Assembly (NCBI RefSeq): GCF_028476545.1
Contig: NW_026731577.1
Coordinates: forward strand, 229,501 to 293,500
DNA: 64,000 bases
Direction of reading: 5' to 3'
DNA from: Physella acuta
Taxonomy: Eukaryota > Mollusca > Gastropoda > Physidae
The translations under genes were made by a program, and so were the position numbers. Shown piece after piece: positions 1 through 11,097 of the stretch. Under the pieces are notes generated by a model. That model was not told the origin of the DNA. It did no database searches and worked only from the letters and a program-made list of their open reading frames with translations. The stretch's first letter is position 1. Each line of letters starts with the position of its first letter.

Positions 1-192
1 TCGGAATTTCCATTGCCCCTTTCGACATGTGACGACTGGCGACAGACTGACGAAAGACAGAGGAAGCGATAAATAAAAGCTTTAGATAATAAATAAATAA
101 TAATAATAAATAACGAGTCTTAAACTCTGATTCTCATAGTTTAAGATAGGGACTTACATCTATAACCGAACATGTTAGTTATTGCTTACTGA

Positions 193-466
193 CAGAGGCG
201 TAGCGACCTTATCCCCGGCGACCGGGGACAAACTTTTCGATTTGCACCCCCCATCAAGATTTTGATTTGCACCCCCCCCCCTCAAACTTTCGATTTGCAC
301 CCCCCCTCAAGATTTCAATTTGCACCCCCCTCAACCTTTGAATTTATTTTTCCAACCCATTTTGGCGCCCCCTAAGGTCGTCGCCCGGGGACATATGTCC
401 CCCCCCCCCCGAGCCCCCCCCCCCCCCCCCGAGCCCCCCCCCCCCCCCCTCCCCGCTACTCTACTG
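193..466 (+). mobile_element. C-rich hAT-like MITE, copy 1
   Basis: A 274-bp element is flanked by a perfect 8-bp direct repeat, cttactga, at 185-192 and 467-474. Its ends form a short inverted repeat of the type CAGAGGCGTAGCG at the left and CTACTCTACTG at the right. The inside is a small array of units reading aaactttcgatttgcaccc, followed by a conserved tail with caacccattttggcgccc. An 8-bp target duplication with CAG...CTG ends points to the hAT superfamily. It has no coding capacity and is a non-autonomous copy. Confidence 0.82.
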
Positions 467-474
467 CTTACTGA

Positions 475-2204
475 TGATTCAGTCTTTGACTACTGATGTG
501 ACAGGCTTTGATAACTCGTGTACCTGTCATTGGCAAGTGCTGTGTCAGCCATTGCCTAGTACAATGTCCGTCAATGCGTATGTGTGCGTATCATTCCCTT
601 CTGTTGTGTCAGTTATTGCTAACTACTATGTCAGTATTTACTTGTGTATGTGCATGGGCGGAACTACCATGCCGCTAGAATGGGGGCAAGCCGTTTAAGG
701 GGCCAAATTCCGACAAAAATAAAAAAAAAACAATGATTTTTTTTCATAAATGTTTTTCGTGCAGGTTGATAGTGGTTTTGTTAAAAAAAAAAACAGATCT
801 ACCGTAGCATTCATATTTATACAGTAACAAACACACTGTTGCGTAGAAAAATGTTTAAAAAATCTACATGAGCTGTAGTTCACACTATTTCCATGACTTT
901 TTGCCCTTCTTTAAATAGTCTAATAAGGAAATCCAAAAACCTCCTTTTAAATATTTTTGTACTAAGTAAATTAAAAAGCAATAGCTTCTCTTTATTATTA
1001 TTTAAATAAGACATCTTCTATAATACGTGGGGAAAGTTGGTTCCAAATTGTTCCACTTGGTTGTTGCCAGAAAACCTTTTTCAACCAAAGTTGAGTAATT
1101 AATAACATTTGTGAAATAAATACCTAATCACTCCAGGTTTTTCTAAGGCTAGAAATATAAAAAAATTACTAATAATATAATAGTACCTAATTTACCAAAC
1201 ATTTTTATTTTTAATTTGAATTAGTAGAGTCATGGTGTTGTGGTGTAGGGGATGTTACATCATTTAATATAAATAAACTACTAGGCTATATCCCAATCTA
1301 GTAATAAGTAAAGCGTAATTAATATCAACATTCTCCTTATAATTTTAATATAGGCCTAATCAATGTAGATCGACCTTTGACTATGGGGTCATCTATTAAC
1401 GATGTCGCGTTTTGTACCCCCCCCCCCCTCCTCGCCCACTCTCAATCTCTCAATTGTTACCAAAAGCCAGACTTCGCCAAAAAAAGTAAACCTACGCCAA
1501 CACCCCTCCCCCTTCCCACAATTTTGTTTTTGAAAACAGCGATTTTTAGAAAATATTTAGACTTACTGGGCTTTTGAAACATTTTATGTATTATGTAGGC
1601 CTATAGATCAATTATTTTATCCCAATTTATAAAACCTTTTTAATAATGCTAATAAAGTCTTTTGCCTCGACACAAAGGTCCGAATCTCCCCCACCACCTC
1701 AAAGCCTGATGTCTTTTATGGACGACAACTACAGTATTTTGCATTATTTATGATATTCATTAATTATTTATATAAGCCCAATTCTATTTGTTGTTTTGAT
1801 GGTATCTCAGTCATTACAATTAATAAAATAGGTTACATTCACTCATCGTTTCCCCATACATCATTTGCTATAGCTGCCTATCTTTATGGAAAACATCTTT
1901 TCCTCAAACATCTTGAATGCGTCTGTTCAGCAACAGTCTGTTTCTTTTGAATATATAAAAATTAAAAAAATGTTCATAAACTTGCACGGCCAATAACAAC
2001 ACATTACCAGGAAACAGGCAGTGATTATAGTTTGCTGAATTTGTGGTTGATGGTTAGTTATCAGCCATGCTTCTCAGCTTGGTCCATATTTATATGCTGG
2101 TAAGGCTAAAATTGACAAAAAAAACAACAACACATTCTTGATTCTTCCCTTATCATTAGAATGTTTTACAGCTATGACAGATATAGTACTGTTTTATTTC
2201 AACA
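475..2204. other. AT-rich intergenic DNA, no gene seen
   Basis: Only short chance reading frames occur here, none with a recognisable domain or a convincing splice pair. It is mostly A/T-rich unique-looking sequence with a C run near 1419-1430. Confidence 0.6.
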
Positions 2205-2212
2205 CTATAGAA

Positions 2213-2429
2213 CAGGGGTCTCCAAACTTTTCAGTCCGAGGGCCGCATTAACTATAAATTTTCAGTTCGGGGGCCAGTTTCTTCCAGACATGTCTTTGAT
2301 TTTTCTGGGCAAAGTTCCTCAGCCATCAGCAACAAACGATTTTTCCTTGGACAAAAAGATCTCCGCGGGCCGGATGAGAGGACCTTGCGGGCCGCATCCG
2401 GCCCGCGGGCCGTAGTTTGGAGACCCCTG
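2213..2429. mobile_element. 217-bp hAT element, OposCharlie/OC1-like ends
   Basis: The element has perfect 16-bp terminal inverted repeats, CAGGGGTCTCCAAACT, and a perfect 8-bp target duplication, ctatagaa, at 2205-2212 and 2430-2437. The GC-rich inside with gggccgcat, gggggccag and ggcccgcgggccgtagtttg resembles non-autonomous hAT elements of the OposCharlie (OC1) type as I remember them. It codes for no protein. The superfamily call rests on the termini and duplication; the OC1 link rests on recollection of the family's ends. Confidence 0.85.
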
Positions 2430-2437
2430 CTATAGAA

Positions 2438-3236
2438 GATAGTAATAGTAATAGTTACAATATACTAAAATTGAAGGTTAAAAAAACATAACATATTTTA
2501 ATAATCGTTCGTTTTGAACGTGATATAATACTAAGTTGAAAAATCTAATGCAAAAACATTAATGTATAATTGTTTGCAGAAGATACCCTTTTATTATTAT
2601 TAGTTTGTATTACTATAAGCAAGCTGAAAATTTTCATTAGTTATTTCCTTCTATTAATAAAATGGGTTTCATATTAAAATGTTGTTTTGGACTAGTAATA
2701 ATATTAACAAATGATATAGTAGATATTCATATCCACTCAAATGTAACCAATATGCAAATGAAAGACTTATAAAGGGACTACATAGTTGTTGACACATTTC
2801 ATAAAGCAAACGCTCTTGAGTTTAAATCTTAATCCTTTAAGTTGTCTCTGATTTAAATTTAATGCAGCTCTAACTGCTAACTGACTGGTTATGGACAGTA
2901 AAAGCTGTTTGACATTTTGCTGACCATTCAATTTATTCATATGGAGAGGTAACAAATCTAGATGAAATCTTTTTCAGCACCATGTTCTTAAAAATTATTT
3001 TTACCTTGCCAGTAAAGGTAAATAATTAAATTTAGGTAGCGAATATTAGTTTCTGCATACACAATAACAAAGTTTATAATTTACTTTTTTAAATTACCAT
3101 ATAGATCTACATTCATAACTAATATGAAATAAATAGTAGTTCAATAAAAACAAGTTTTCTTGGATCCATCATGTACCCTTGGATTAGTTGGACATAAAAG
3201 TTATGTGTAGGACAATTTCTGTAATACCTGAACACT
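2438..3236. other. AT-rich intergenic DNA, no gene seen
   Basis: No reading frame with recognisable content and no repeat shared with the rest of the window was noticed here. Confidence 0.55.
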
Positions 3237-3244
3237 GTTGAAGA

Positions 3245-3506
3245 CAGTGGCGTAGCTACCGTAAAGCTAGCGTAAGCAATGCATAGGGGCCCAAGGCAAA
3301 TAGGGGCCCTTTTTTCGAAAGTTTGAGGGGGGGGGGGGGGGGGGTTGATGCAAATCGAAAGTCTGGGGGGGAGGGGTGCCTGAGGGGGGGGGGGGGAGGG
3401 TGCAAATCGAAAGTTTGTCCCCGGTCGCCGGGAAGGGTCGCTACGCCTCTGAGGGGCACACTAACACTTTTTGCATAGGAGCCCAAAAATCCTAGCTACG
3501 CCACTG
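3245..3506 (-). mobile_element. Nested hAT-like MITE, G-rich orientation
   Basis: The outer ends are CAGTGGCGTAGCTACC and its near complement GCTACGCCACTG, flanked by a 7/8 matching 8-bp duplication (gttgaaga at 3237-3244, gctgaaga at 3507-3514). A G-rich array of the same family as copy 1, ending gggtcgctacgcctctg, lies inside the outer sequence, so one family member appears to sit within another. Confidence 0.72.
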
Positions 3507-3832
3507 GCTGAAGAATGCTGTAATTTAAGTCTTCAGAACTGGAGGATTGAGTGACATGATCAGTTTTTTAATGGAATTTCATCTTGACTTGGGTCTTCTC
3601 TGTATGCAGTTGTTTAATCCACAGTACCTAAAAAAACATAAATAAACTTCATAAACTGCTATATTATACTCATGGGATTGTATGGGCTATCAAATTATTA
3701 CCATTCATTAATTATATAAGGTCTATTAGTTTACTTTGATTATTTTAATGTAAGGAGTTTGTCATTAAATACAATTGGCTTTCAAAAGTGTCAATAGTCA
3801 TGTATATATCATAAAAGACAAAATTAATAAAG

Positions 3833-3942
3833 CGGGAGTGATCTCCCCTAAACTTTCTCGAATATTCTTATATAACACTACGGGGGATGTCAACTTGGGA
3901 TATATAAGAATATTCGAGAAAGTTTAGGGGAGATCACTCCCG
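3833..3942. repeat. Perfect 42-bp foldback
   Basis: Positions 3833-3874 and 3901-3942 are exact reverse complements of each other, with a 26-bp spacer. Each arm is the end of the interspersed repeat family seen at 5221-5262, 5881-5930 and elsewhere (gaatattcgagaaagtttag type). It looks like two family ends joined head to head with the body lost. Confidence 0.85.
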
Positions 3943-4794
3943 GTTGATTAAAATTTTTATTTAATTACTAAAAATATTAAAAACATCAAATACATCCAAT
4001 CTTTAGTAAAGTCCGAAAAAACCCGAGACAGACAGGATTTTATACCCATATTAATTCTACTACGACGTGCATGATTTTTTAAATATTTAAGGGGGTAAGG
4101 CTTCGGTGAAAAAAAACTTTTTTAATACTCGTTAGAAAACAGTTATTTCTGTACAGCTTTATTATGATACATCTGCATATGCATTTCCACTAAAAAAATT
4201 TGCGGAAAAAATTTGGTTACTATGACAACGGCGGCCATCTTGAAAAAATAACCCCTTCGTAGGTTTTCCACCATTCATAAAATATTAGATTTTAAGCCCA
4301 ATAAACAATCAATTCATAATCTTCTTCCATATTTTGGGGCACTCAGCTAAAAATTTTAAGAGCATATCTTCAAACGAATTTTTTATGAATTTTCAAATTG
4401 TTGGTCCATTAAAAACACTAGTTTTAATGCCCCAAAATTCCCCAAAATTAAGTGTTTTGAACAGACACAAATTTTGAAAATTCATAAAAAATTCGCAGGG
4501 GTGGCGTCCCGGCAGGGCGCGATTTGTTTTTTCTCTATATACGGTATATAAAAAATAAGAGTCGACTGCAGGTTCACACTGTTCGTCCAATCGCCGTCAA
4601 ACTTTGGGGAGTTGATTAGAGCAATTCAGGGAAGGGTTCTGTTAAAAAATCCTTTTTAATTTCGCAAGGGCGGCGCCTCGGGAGGTTGCGATTTTTCTCT
4701 ATATACGGTATATAAAAATAATAAAAGTGAATTGCAGTGACACCGTTCACACGATCGCCATAAAACTTTGGGAATATGTTGAGAATATTCCTGG
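3943..4794. repeat. Dispersed and tandemly duplicated non-coding repeat
   Basis: Positions about 3950-4090 recur with scattered changes at about 8455-8605, sharing catcaaatacatccaatctt. Within this block a segment of about 170 bp is tandemly duplicated (about 4490-4640 and 4665-4800), sharing ctctatatacggtatataaa. No protein is apparent. Confidence 0.55.
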
Positions 4795-5262
4795 GGTTGA
4801 GGAAATTTCATATATAAGTATTTTATCAAAATCGTAGATCCGTATCAACTTTTGAGCGATTTCCGACAACCGGAATTGGTACTTTTTCTACTTTCAATTT
4901 TTCAAAAGCCTATAACTTGAGTACTATTTCAGATAGATAAATGAAATTTCAAATGTAAGTAAAAGATCTAATTCTCTACCTTCTGTCAAATTTTGAGTAA
5001 TTTCCGTTGATCGGAAGTACTAATTTACGCTATTTCCGATTTCTCAAAAAACGCATGTAAATTTATAAAGAACTAATAATATTGCGCACTATTATGCGCT
5101 TTTTGCTTTGGCGTTCACTTGGTGCGCAATTCTTTTTTCTACTAGATTTTATTCTATTTTTAAAAGTTTAAGTAAACAAAAATCATGTCTATATTCCGAG
5201 TTGCCATCCCACGTAGTGTTATATTAGAACATTCGAGAAAGTTTAGGGGAGATCACTCCCGG
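4795..5262 (+). repeat. Interspersed repeat family R, copy 1
   Basis: This copy contains the family's body (gatgaaatttcatatataag, aacgcatgtaaatttataaag, gttcacttggtgcgcaattc) and ends in gagaaagtttaggggagatc plus actcccgg. It lacks the outer start seen in the next copy. No coding frame of note. Confidence 0.7.
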
Positions 5263-5265
5263 TTT

Positions 5266-5930
5266 TTTACTTTCTCGTATACAGAGTATAGAGGAAGTAT
5301 TGTAATCGTGCACAAAAATCACATGAAATTTTAACAGACTTCACCGTTTTACTCCTCAGTCCTTCATCACATCCGGGATATAGAGGACTTATTTTAATCG
5401 GGAAGAATTTATAAATCCAGATTTATCAAAATTTTGACGTTTTATGCGTAATGGAGTTGGAAAAACTGGATTATCCAATTATGTCCGTGTTTCTGTGTGT
5501 CAACACGATTACTTGAGTACCGTTACAGCTAGGTTGATGAAATTTCATATATAAGTATTATATTAAAATCGTAGATCCGTTTAAACTTTTTAGCGATTTC
5601 CGATAACCGTAAATGGAACTTTTTCTACTTTCAATTTTTCAGAAGCCTATAACTTCAGAACTATTTTAGATAGATAAATGAAATTTCACATGTAAGTAAA
5701 AGATCCGTTGACCGAAAAGAGTAATTTTCGTTATTTCCGATTTCTCAAAAAACGCATGTGAATTTATAAAGTGTGCTTGGTGCGCAATTCTCTTTTCTAC
5801 GAGATTACATTCTATTTTTAAAAGTTTAAGTATTTAAAATGGATTAAAAATCATGTCTATATCCCAAGTTGCCATCCCCTGTTGTTTCATATAAGAATAT
5901 TCGAGAAAGTTTAGGGGAGATCACTCCCGA
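5266..5930 (+). repeat. Interspersed repeat family R, copy 2 (fullest)
   Basis: It starts with tactttctcgtatacagagt and ends with the gagaaagtttaggggagatc motif and actcccg. Both ends carry an ACTTTCTCG / CGAGAAAGT inverted motif, so the unit is about 665 bp with weak terminal inverted repeats. It directly follows copy 1. It is probably a non-autonomous DNA element, but no flanking duplication could be set. Confidence 0.65.
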
Positions 5931-6162
5931 TTTATTTAAGAATAAGATTTGTCAAACTAGTTAATAATACGCTATTGAATTAATATTCGTCTGATAAAAT
6001 GTGAGAAGTTTTGAAATTTTCAAAAGCCTATAACGTGAGTACTATTTCAGATAGATAGATGAAATTTCACATATAAGTAAAAGATATAGCGTAAAAGATA
6101 CGCTATTTCCGATTTCTCAAAAAAAAAAAAAAAAAAAAAAACGCATGTGAATTTATAAAGCA

Positions 6163-7800
6163 CTAGCCGTCCCGGCCAGGCCCTGCTCTAGCTTCTGTGA
6201 AAAACCTTTCTGTTAAAGACCAATACCTGTGTGTTTAGTAATCATCATAAACCCTTCATTGCCCACCCAAATCATAACCAACCAAAACCAAAACAACACA
6301 ACGCAAACATAACGCTAACACAATTACAAATACAAACGAAAACAAAAACCTAACAACAAACCCAACCACAACCATAAACACCAATACAAACACAAAGAAA
6401 AAACAAACAAAAAAGCAAAGGAAAACAAAAACCTAACAACAAACCCAACCACAAACACCAATACGAACACAAAGAAAAAACAAACGAAAAAGCAAACGAA
6501 AACAAACCAAATCCAAACGCAAAACCAACCACAAACACAAACCCAAAGAAAAGAACACAAACAAAAAAGCAAACGAAAACAAACCAAATCCAAACGCAAA
6601 ACTAATCACAAACACAAATACAAACACAAATCCAAAGAAAAAAACACAAATGAAAACGAAAAAGAAAGAACAAAAACGAACCAATTCAAAACGCAACCAC
6701 TAACGCAAGCCCAACCTAAACACAAAGAAAACACAAACGCAAACATAAACGCAAAGTGCTCACCAGTGGCGTAGCGAGGTCGGGTGTCACTCGGTGCGGC
6801 ACTTAATGGTGTCACCCCCCCCCCCCAGAGGCGTAGCAACCCTTCCCGGGGACAAACTTTCAAGTTTTCGATTTGCACCCCCCACCCCCCCCCCCCCCTC
6901 AAGTTTTCGTTTTGCCCCCCCCTTCAAACTTTCGATTTGCACCCCCTCAAGTTTTTCTATATATATTTTGCTATTTTTTGCCTTGGTGTCAACCCCCCTA
7001 AATGGTGTCACCCGGTGCGGTCCGCACCCCCCCCCCCTCGCTACGCCCGTGGTGCTCTCAGTCTAGCCCGGGGCGGAATCGACTGTTTCAGCTTAATAAA
7101 CGACTATAGTACCCCAACTTATTCATAGTCTTTTGCACTCACTTAAACGAACGTAGGCGCCAAACCGAACACGTGAGGCCCGGGGCCCCAAATAGCACCC
7201 TGTCTATAGTAACCTTTCTTATCCATACTCTATCGCACTGTTTAAAGCGAAATTATGCACCATAGCGCTCACAGGATAGCCCAGAGCGCCAAATTGAACC
7301 CTGGTGGGGCGCCGGCGGACGCGCCTATTTCAATTTAATGAACAATTATAATACTCCAAGCTTAACCGTAAAATACCTACAACATTTGCACTTGATCAAT
7401 CCCCGCTAATTATGTAATTATTTTTTTCCCAACACCAAAACAAAGTAATAAAAAGTAAATTCTTTTCCACTAATGCAATGTTTTGTAAAGGAAAGTAATT
7501 TTGTTTTCCTAATTTATCAAAGGGAAGTAAGTTCTAAAGGACTAAATATAAATAATTTTCAGACATAATTAGAATTTTTGTAAGATGATAATTTTTAAAA
7601 ATTGTGTTTAATGAACATGCCGACAATTATTACTATCAGTTTGAAAAATGAAAATTATTTCCCAACACTTTCAATAGTAACTTTTTAACTCATAAATTTA
7701 GACTATGAGCACGATAATAATCTAACACTTAAATCCATCCAAGTATGTCAACGACAAACTTATCACATGTTACATACAGAATTGAGTTTTATATATTAGA
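6163..7800 (-). mobile_element. Helitron family 2, non-autonomous copy
   Basis: On the minus strand the element starts TCTAATATATAAAAC and ends with a GC-rich hairpin (GGCCTGGCCGGGACGG) followed by CTAG, then T. These are Helitron-type ends: 5' TC, 3' hairpin plus CTRR, no target duplication. The inside has long runs of G/T-rich simple sequence (about 6240-6750) and no Rep/helicase frame. A hAT-like MITE lies inside it at 6764-7051. The 5' flanking base is G rather than the usual A. Confidence 0.72.
6764..7051 (+). mobile_element. C-rich hAT-like MITE inside a Helitron
   Basis: It starts CAGTGGCGTAGCGAGG and ends CTCGCTACGCCCGTG. It is flanked by a 7/8 matching 8-bp duplication (gtgctcac at 6756-6763, gtgctctc at 7052-7059). 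The centre holds the same C-rich array as copy 1, introduced by a second cagaggcgtagcaaccc start, so it is nested as at 3245-3506. Confidence 0.75.
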
Positions 7801-7964
7801 CTAATAATATCCCGCACTATTTTGCACATTTTATTTTGCGTTCACTTGGTGTGCAATTCTTTTTCTACGAGATTCTATTCTATTATAAAAAGTTTAAGTA
7901 ATTCAAAATTGATGAAAAATATTGTCTATATCCCGAGTTGCCATCCCCGTAGAGTTATATAAGA

Positions 7965-8229
7965 CAGTAGCGTAGCGGGGGGGGGGGGGCATATGTCCCC
8001 GGGCGCTGACCTTAGGGGGCGCCAAAATGGGTTGGAAAAATAAATTGAAAGGTTGAGGGGGTGCAAATTGAAAGTTTGAGGGGGTTGCAAATCGAAATCT
8101 CGAGAGGGGGGGAGGGGTGCAAATCAAAAGTTTGAGGGGGGGGGGGGGTGCAAATAGAAATCTTGAGGGGGGGGGGGGTGCAAATTGAAAAGTTGGCCCC
8201 GGGCGCCGGGAAGGGTCGCTACGCCTCTG
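7965..8229 (-). mobile_element. C-rich hAT-like MITE inside repeat family R
   Basis: It is flanked by a perfect 8-bp duplication, atataaga, at 7957-7964 and 8230-8237, which is part of the family R end motif. Ends are CAGTAGCGTAGCG and GTCGCTACGCCTCTG. Because the interrupted host repeat is known, this is a clean proof of the 8-bp duplication for the MITE family. Confidence 0.87.
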
Positions 8230-8275
8230 ATATAAGAATTTTCGAAAAAGTTTAGGGGAGTTCACTCGGGTTAAA

Positions 8276-9160
8276 TTTTTACAAAAAATAAATAAATAAA
8301 GATTTTAAATAACAATGCAAATTTAAACCCCATGACCAAGTTTTCCTTTTTTCCCCTTACAATGTGTATAATAAAATTTATGGTAGCCTATAGAATAGCA
8401 GGATGCCATTGTTTATGTCGCCATTACACGTGAAAAACAAATTGTTTTTGCTTTTTAAAAGTTTTTTTAATTTAGTTATCGAAAATATTAAAAACATCAA
8501 ATACATCCAATCTTTAGTAAAGTCCGAAAAAGAAACCGTGTCAGACAGGAATTTATAACCATATTAATTTTAACTACGCCGTGTGTGATTTTTAAAATAT
8601 TTAACGGGCCTCTCGAATACCTTTGAGTACTTAAATCTGTTGCCTCCATTAGAATCTATGTATTATATATAATAACTGTACGATAGAGTAGCTATACTTA
8701 CTAATACTACTACTTTAATAAATAATGTTTAAATACGTAGGCTCTAACTAATTAGACTAATAATTGATTAGACTACTATTACTTTTAGTCTACAATACTA
8801 CTTTATTTCTATAGTAAAAAAAATACTATTATTAGTAGGCCTTCTTTACTTTTATAATATAAAAATAAATTATATAATAATTAATTAATAATAGACCAAA
8901 TAGTACTAGTTCTATATCTAATACTTATTTATAGTATATTTATAGGCCTACAGTTACTTAGCTAGCTACTTGCATCTCCATAAGATCTAACGAGGTAGTT
9001 AGTATTGATTAAGTATTAAGTTTATATAAATTAGAATATATCTTCTAGTATTTTTATATTAAGTCTTAAAGCCGTAGTATGGCGTGGACTGTGTAGTGTG
9101 TAGACTCCGTAGAGCGGTCCTAATAAAAAATTATGAAACTTGCGTTAAATACATTTTAAA
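8276..9160. other. AT-rich DNA, no gene seen
   Basis: About 8455-8605 repeats the segment at 3950-4090. About 8620-9080 is very A/T-rich, with many short ta and aat runs and no coding signal. Confidence 0.55.
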
Positions 9161-9218
9161 TAAACCGGGAGTGATCTCCCCTAAACTTCCTCGAATATTC
9201 TTATATGAAACAACAGGG
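9161..9218 (-). repeat. Interspersed repeat family R, end fragment
   Basis: It carries only the ccgggagtgatctcccctaa end and the gaatattcttatatgaaac part of the family; the body is absent. Confidence 0.65.
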
Positions 9219-10012
9219 CCTCCCACGCCCAGGAGAATTGTACTGGTCCCTGTAAAAATTCAAGTGCCACCCCCCCCCCGGATAAACGTCTGAAAGAAAC
9301 ACTGTTCGCGTGAGTGAGATTTATCGACCAAAAGTAGGAAACGGGTCTATATTATAGAAGTAGGCTCTACCTTTAGTCTGTATGATCTACAAATGAAGAC
9401 CAGTGTTTCTTTTTCCTCCCCGAGAAAGGTGCTTGAAATATTCGGGGTAGGGGGTGGACTACATTTTCTGGGAGGGGTCGGACCCTTGTATAAGATTATG
9501 TTTTCTATATAAATTGTATTTTGTTGAAGGGGACGTGCTTCGGGGAGGGTGGTAGGGGGAGGGGGACCCGCCCCTAAGAGTCGCCTGAAAGAAACTCTAA
9601 GTGCGACTTTTGTCAGGTTTGATCTTATGTAAAAGGTTTAGGGGTATGGCTACGACTATATTTAGTATCAATGTGCAGTAACTACAGGTAGATAAAGCTT
9701 TAATCAGATCAAAATGCCGATTCGGAAAAAAATTCATTTTCAATGACGTTTATAGCTTCCGGCTAAATTTTAAGTTAAGATTGTGATTTTGGTTTTGGTT
9801 TAGAGAAAAAGACAACACTATCAACGTAGCTTAGCTATGAAAAAGAATGTGTTTAAAATTAATAAAACAAATCATAAAAATAAACAGAACGGGAGAAACC
9901 ATTACACAAATCAAGTTTACGTGTTCACATACTTTTAACTTGTATCACGTTTTTCTTTTTCACAATTTTTGGCAAACATGAAATGCTAACAGATATTTTT
10001 TTAAAATTTCAT
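9219..10012. other. Non-coding DNA with G/C-rich patches, no gene seen
   Basis: Short patches such as ctgaaagaaacactg recur at 26640-27260, suggesting a degraded shared repeat. No coding exon was recognised. Confidence 0.5.
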
Positions 10013-10284
10013 ATAAAAGTTTTCATAACAAGTTTTTGGTAATAATGCACTAAAAAGTAGAAAACAAATGATTTTCTTTAAATAATACACTACTATTTCA
10101 TTAATAATGAAGAAAAACGTGGGTCAGTTTATAATCTATTGGATACCTCTAATAAAATTTAATAAAATACCCACGCGTTTATTTATAATTATTTAAATAG
10201 TAGTGTATTATTAAATATCTAAAAAAATAATGTTTTTCTACTTTTTAGTGCATTATTACATAAATGCTTGTTATTAAAATGTTT
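10013..10284. mobile_element. Foldback MITE (family M)
   Basis: The outer arms are imperfect inverted repeats: left with taataatgcactaaaaagta at about 10040-10060 and its complement tactttttagtgcattatta near 10240-10259. Inner parts (aatacactactatt and its complement) also pair. The same arms recur at 10783-10905 and around 57107-59877. Confidence 0.65.
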
Positions 10285-10475
10285 TTATACATTTTTTTTC
10301 AGTAATTTAAATTTTGTTTATTTAAGTAGAGTTGCATGACTAAAAACCATTGCGCACCTAAAAAACATAATAAGGCGCGTATTATTGCATTGTCTTTATG
10401 TCTTGACCCACGTGCCAAATTTGAACCGTATCTGTCAGTTAGAAATGAACGTAATTTCACTCGCGCGTTTTGATC

Positions 10476-10478
<3 letters not shown>

Positions 10479-10521
<43 letters not shown>

Positions 10522-10528
10522 GGCAGGC

Positions 10529-10573
<45 letters not shown>

Positions 10574-10590
10574 TACATACATACATACAT

Positions 10591-10656
<66 letters not shown>

Positions 10657-10657
10657 C

Positions 10658-10725
<68 letters not shown>

Positions 10726-10728
10726 GGA
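10479..10728. repeat. (GACA)n microsatellite
   Basis: About 250 bp of a 4-bp repeat with a few variants (gcag, tacata block near 10571-10594). Long open frames on both strands here are artefacts of the 4-bp period. Confidence 0.97.
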
Positions 10729-10782
10729 CGAGGAAGCAAGTTAAATAACAGCTTGTAAAAAATCATAAACAACGTTTTAATA

Positions 10783-10905
10783 ACAAGCCTTTATGTAATA
10801 ATGCATTAAAAAGTAGAAAATAAATTACACACTAATGGGTCGCTTCCTAAATATTATTAAAGTATCCAATAGATAATATAGTGACCCACGCTTTTCTTTA
10901 TAGTT
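10783..10905. mobile_element. Partial foldback MITE (family M)
   Basis: It matches the arm of the 10013-10284 element, with taataatgcattaaaaagta near its start and gtgacccacgcttttcttta near its end. The matching second arm is not clear. Confidence 0.55.
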
Positions 10906-11097
10906 ATATACAAAATATAAGGAAAACGCTTTCCGAGTACTTTTCAGGTAGATGCAATTAAAACCAGTGTAATCTTTTCAGAAAATTATTCCAAAATAAC
11001 GTAAAACACACACGCTAGTAGAATGAATAACTCAGTGCAGCTACCATTTGTAGTATAAATATAATAAAATAATGATGGCAGTATTCTTACATTACAG

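Larger units (their letters stand above)
6012..8270 (+). repeat. Interspersed repeat family R, copy 3, interrupted twice
   Basis: The family sequence runs at 6012-6162, resumes at 7801-7964 and finishes at 8230-8270. A Helitron (6163-7800) and a hAT-like MITE (7965-8229) interrupt it. Reading across the Helitron restores the normal motif gaatttataaag-ctaataatat. A run of about 22 A lies at 6120-6141. Confidence 0.7.

Noticed and set aside
6324-6902. Hydrophobic Phe/Val/Cys-rich minus-strand proteins
   Set aside because: They are frames of low-complexity caaac-type DNA inside a Helitron; the same artefact appears at 57845-58197 and 59240-59737.
10299-10772. Cys/Val/Ser repeat protein on either strand
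   Set aside because: It is a translation of a (GACA)n microsatellite.
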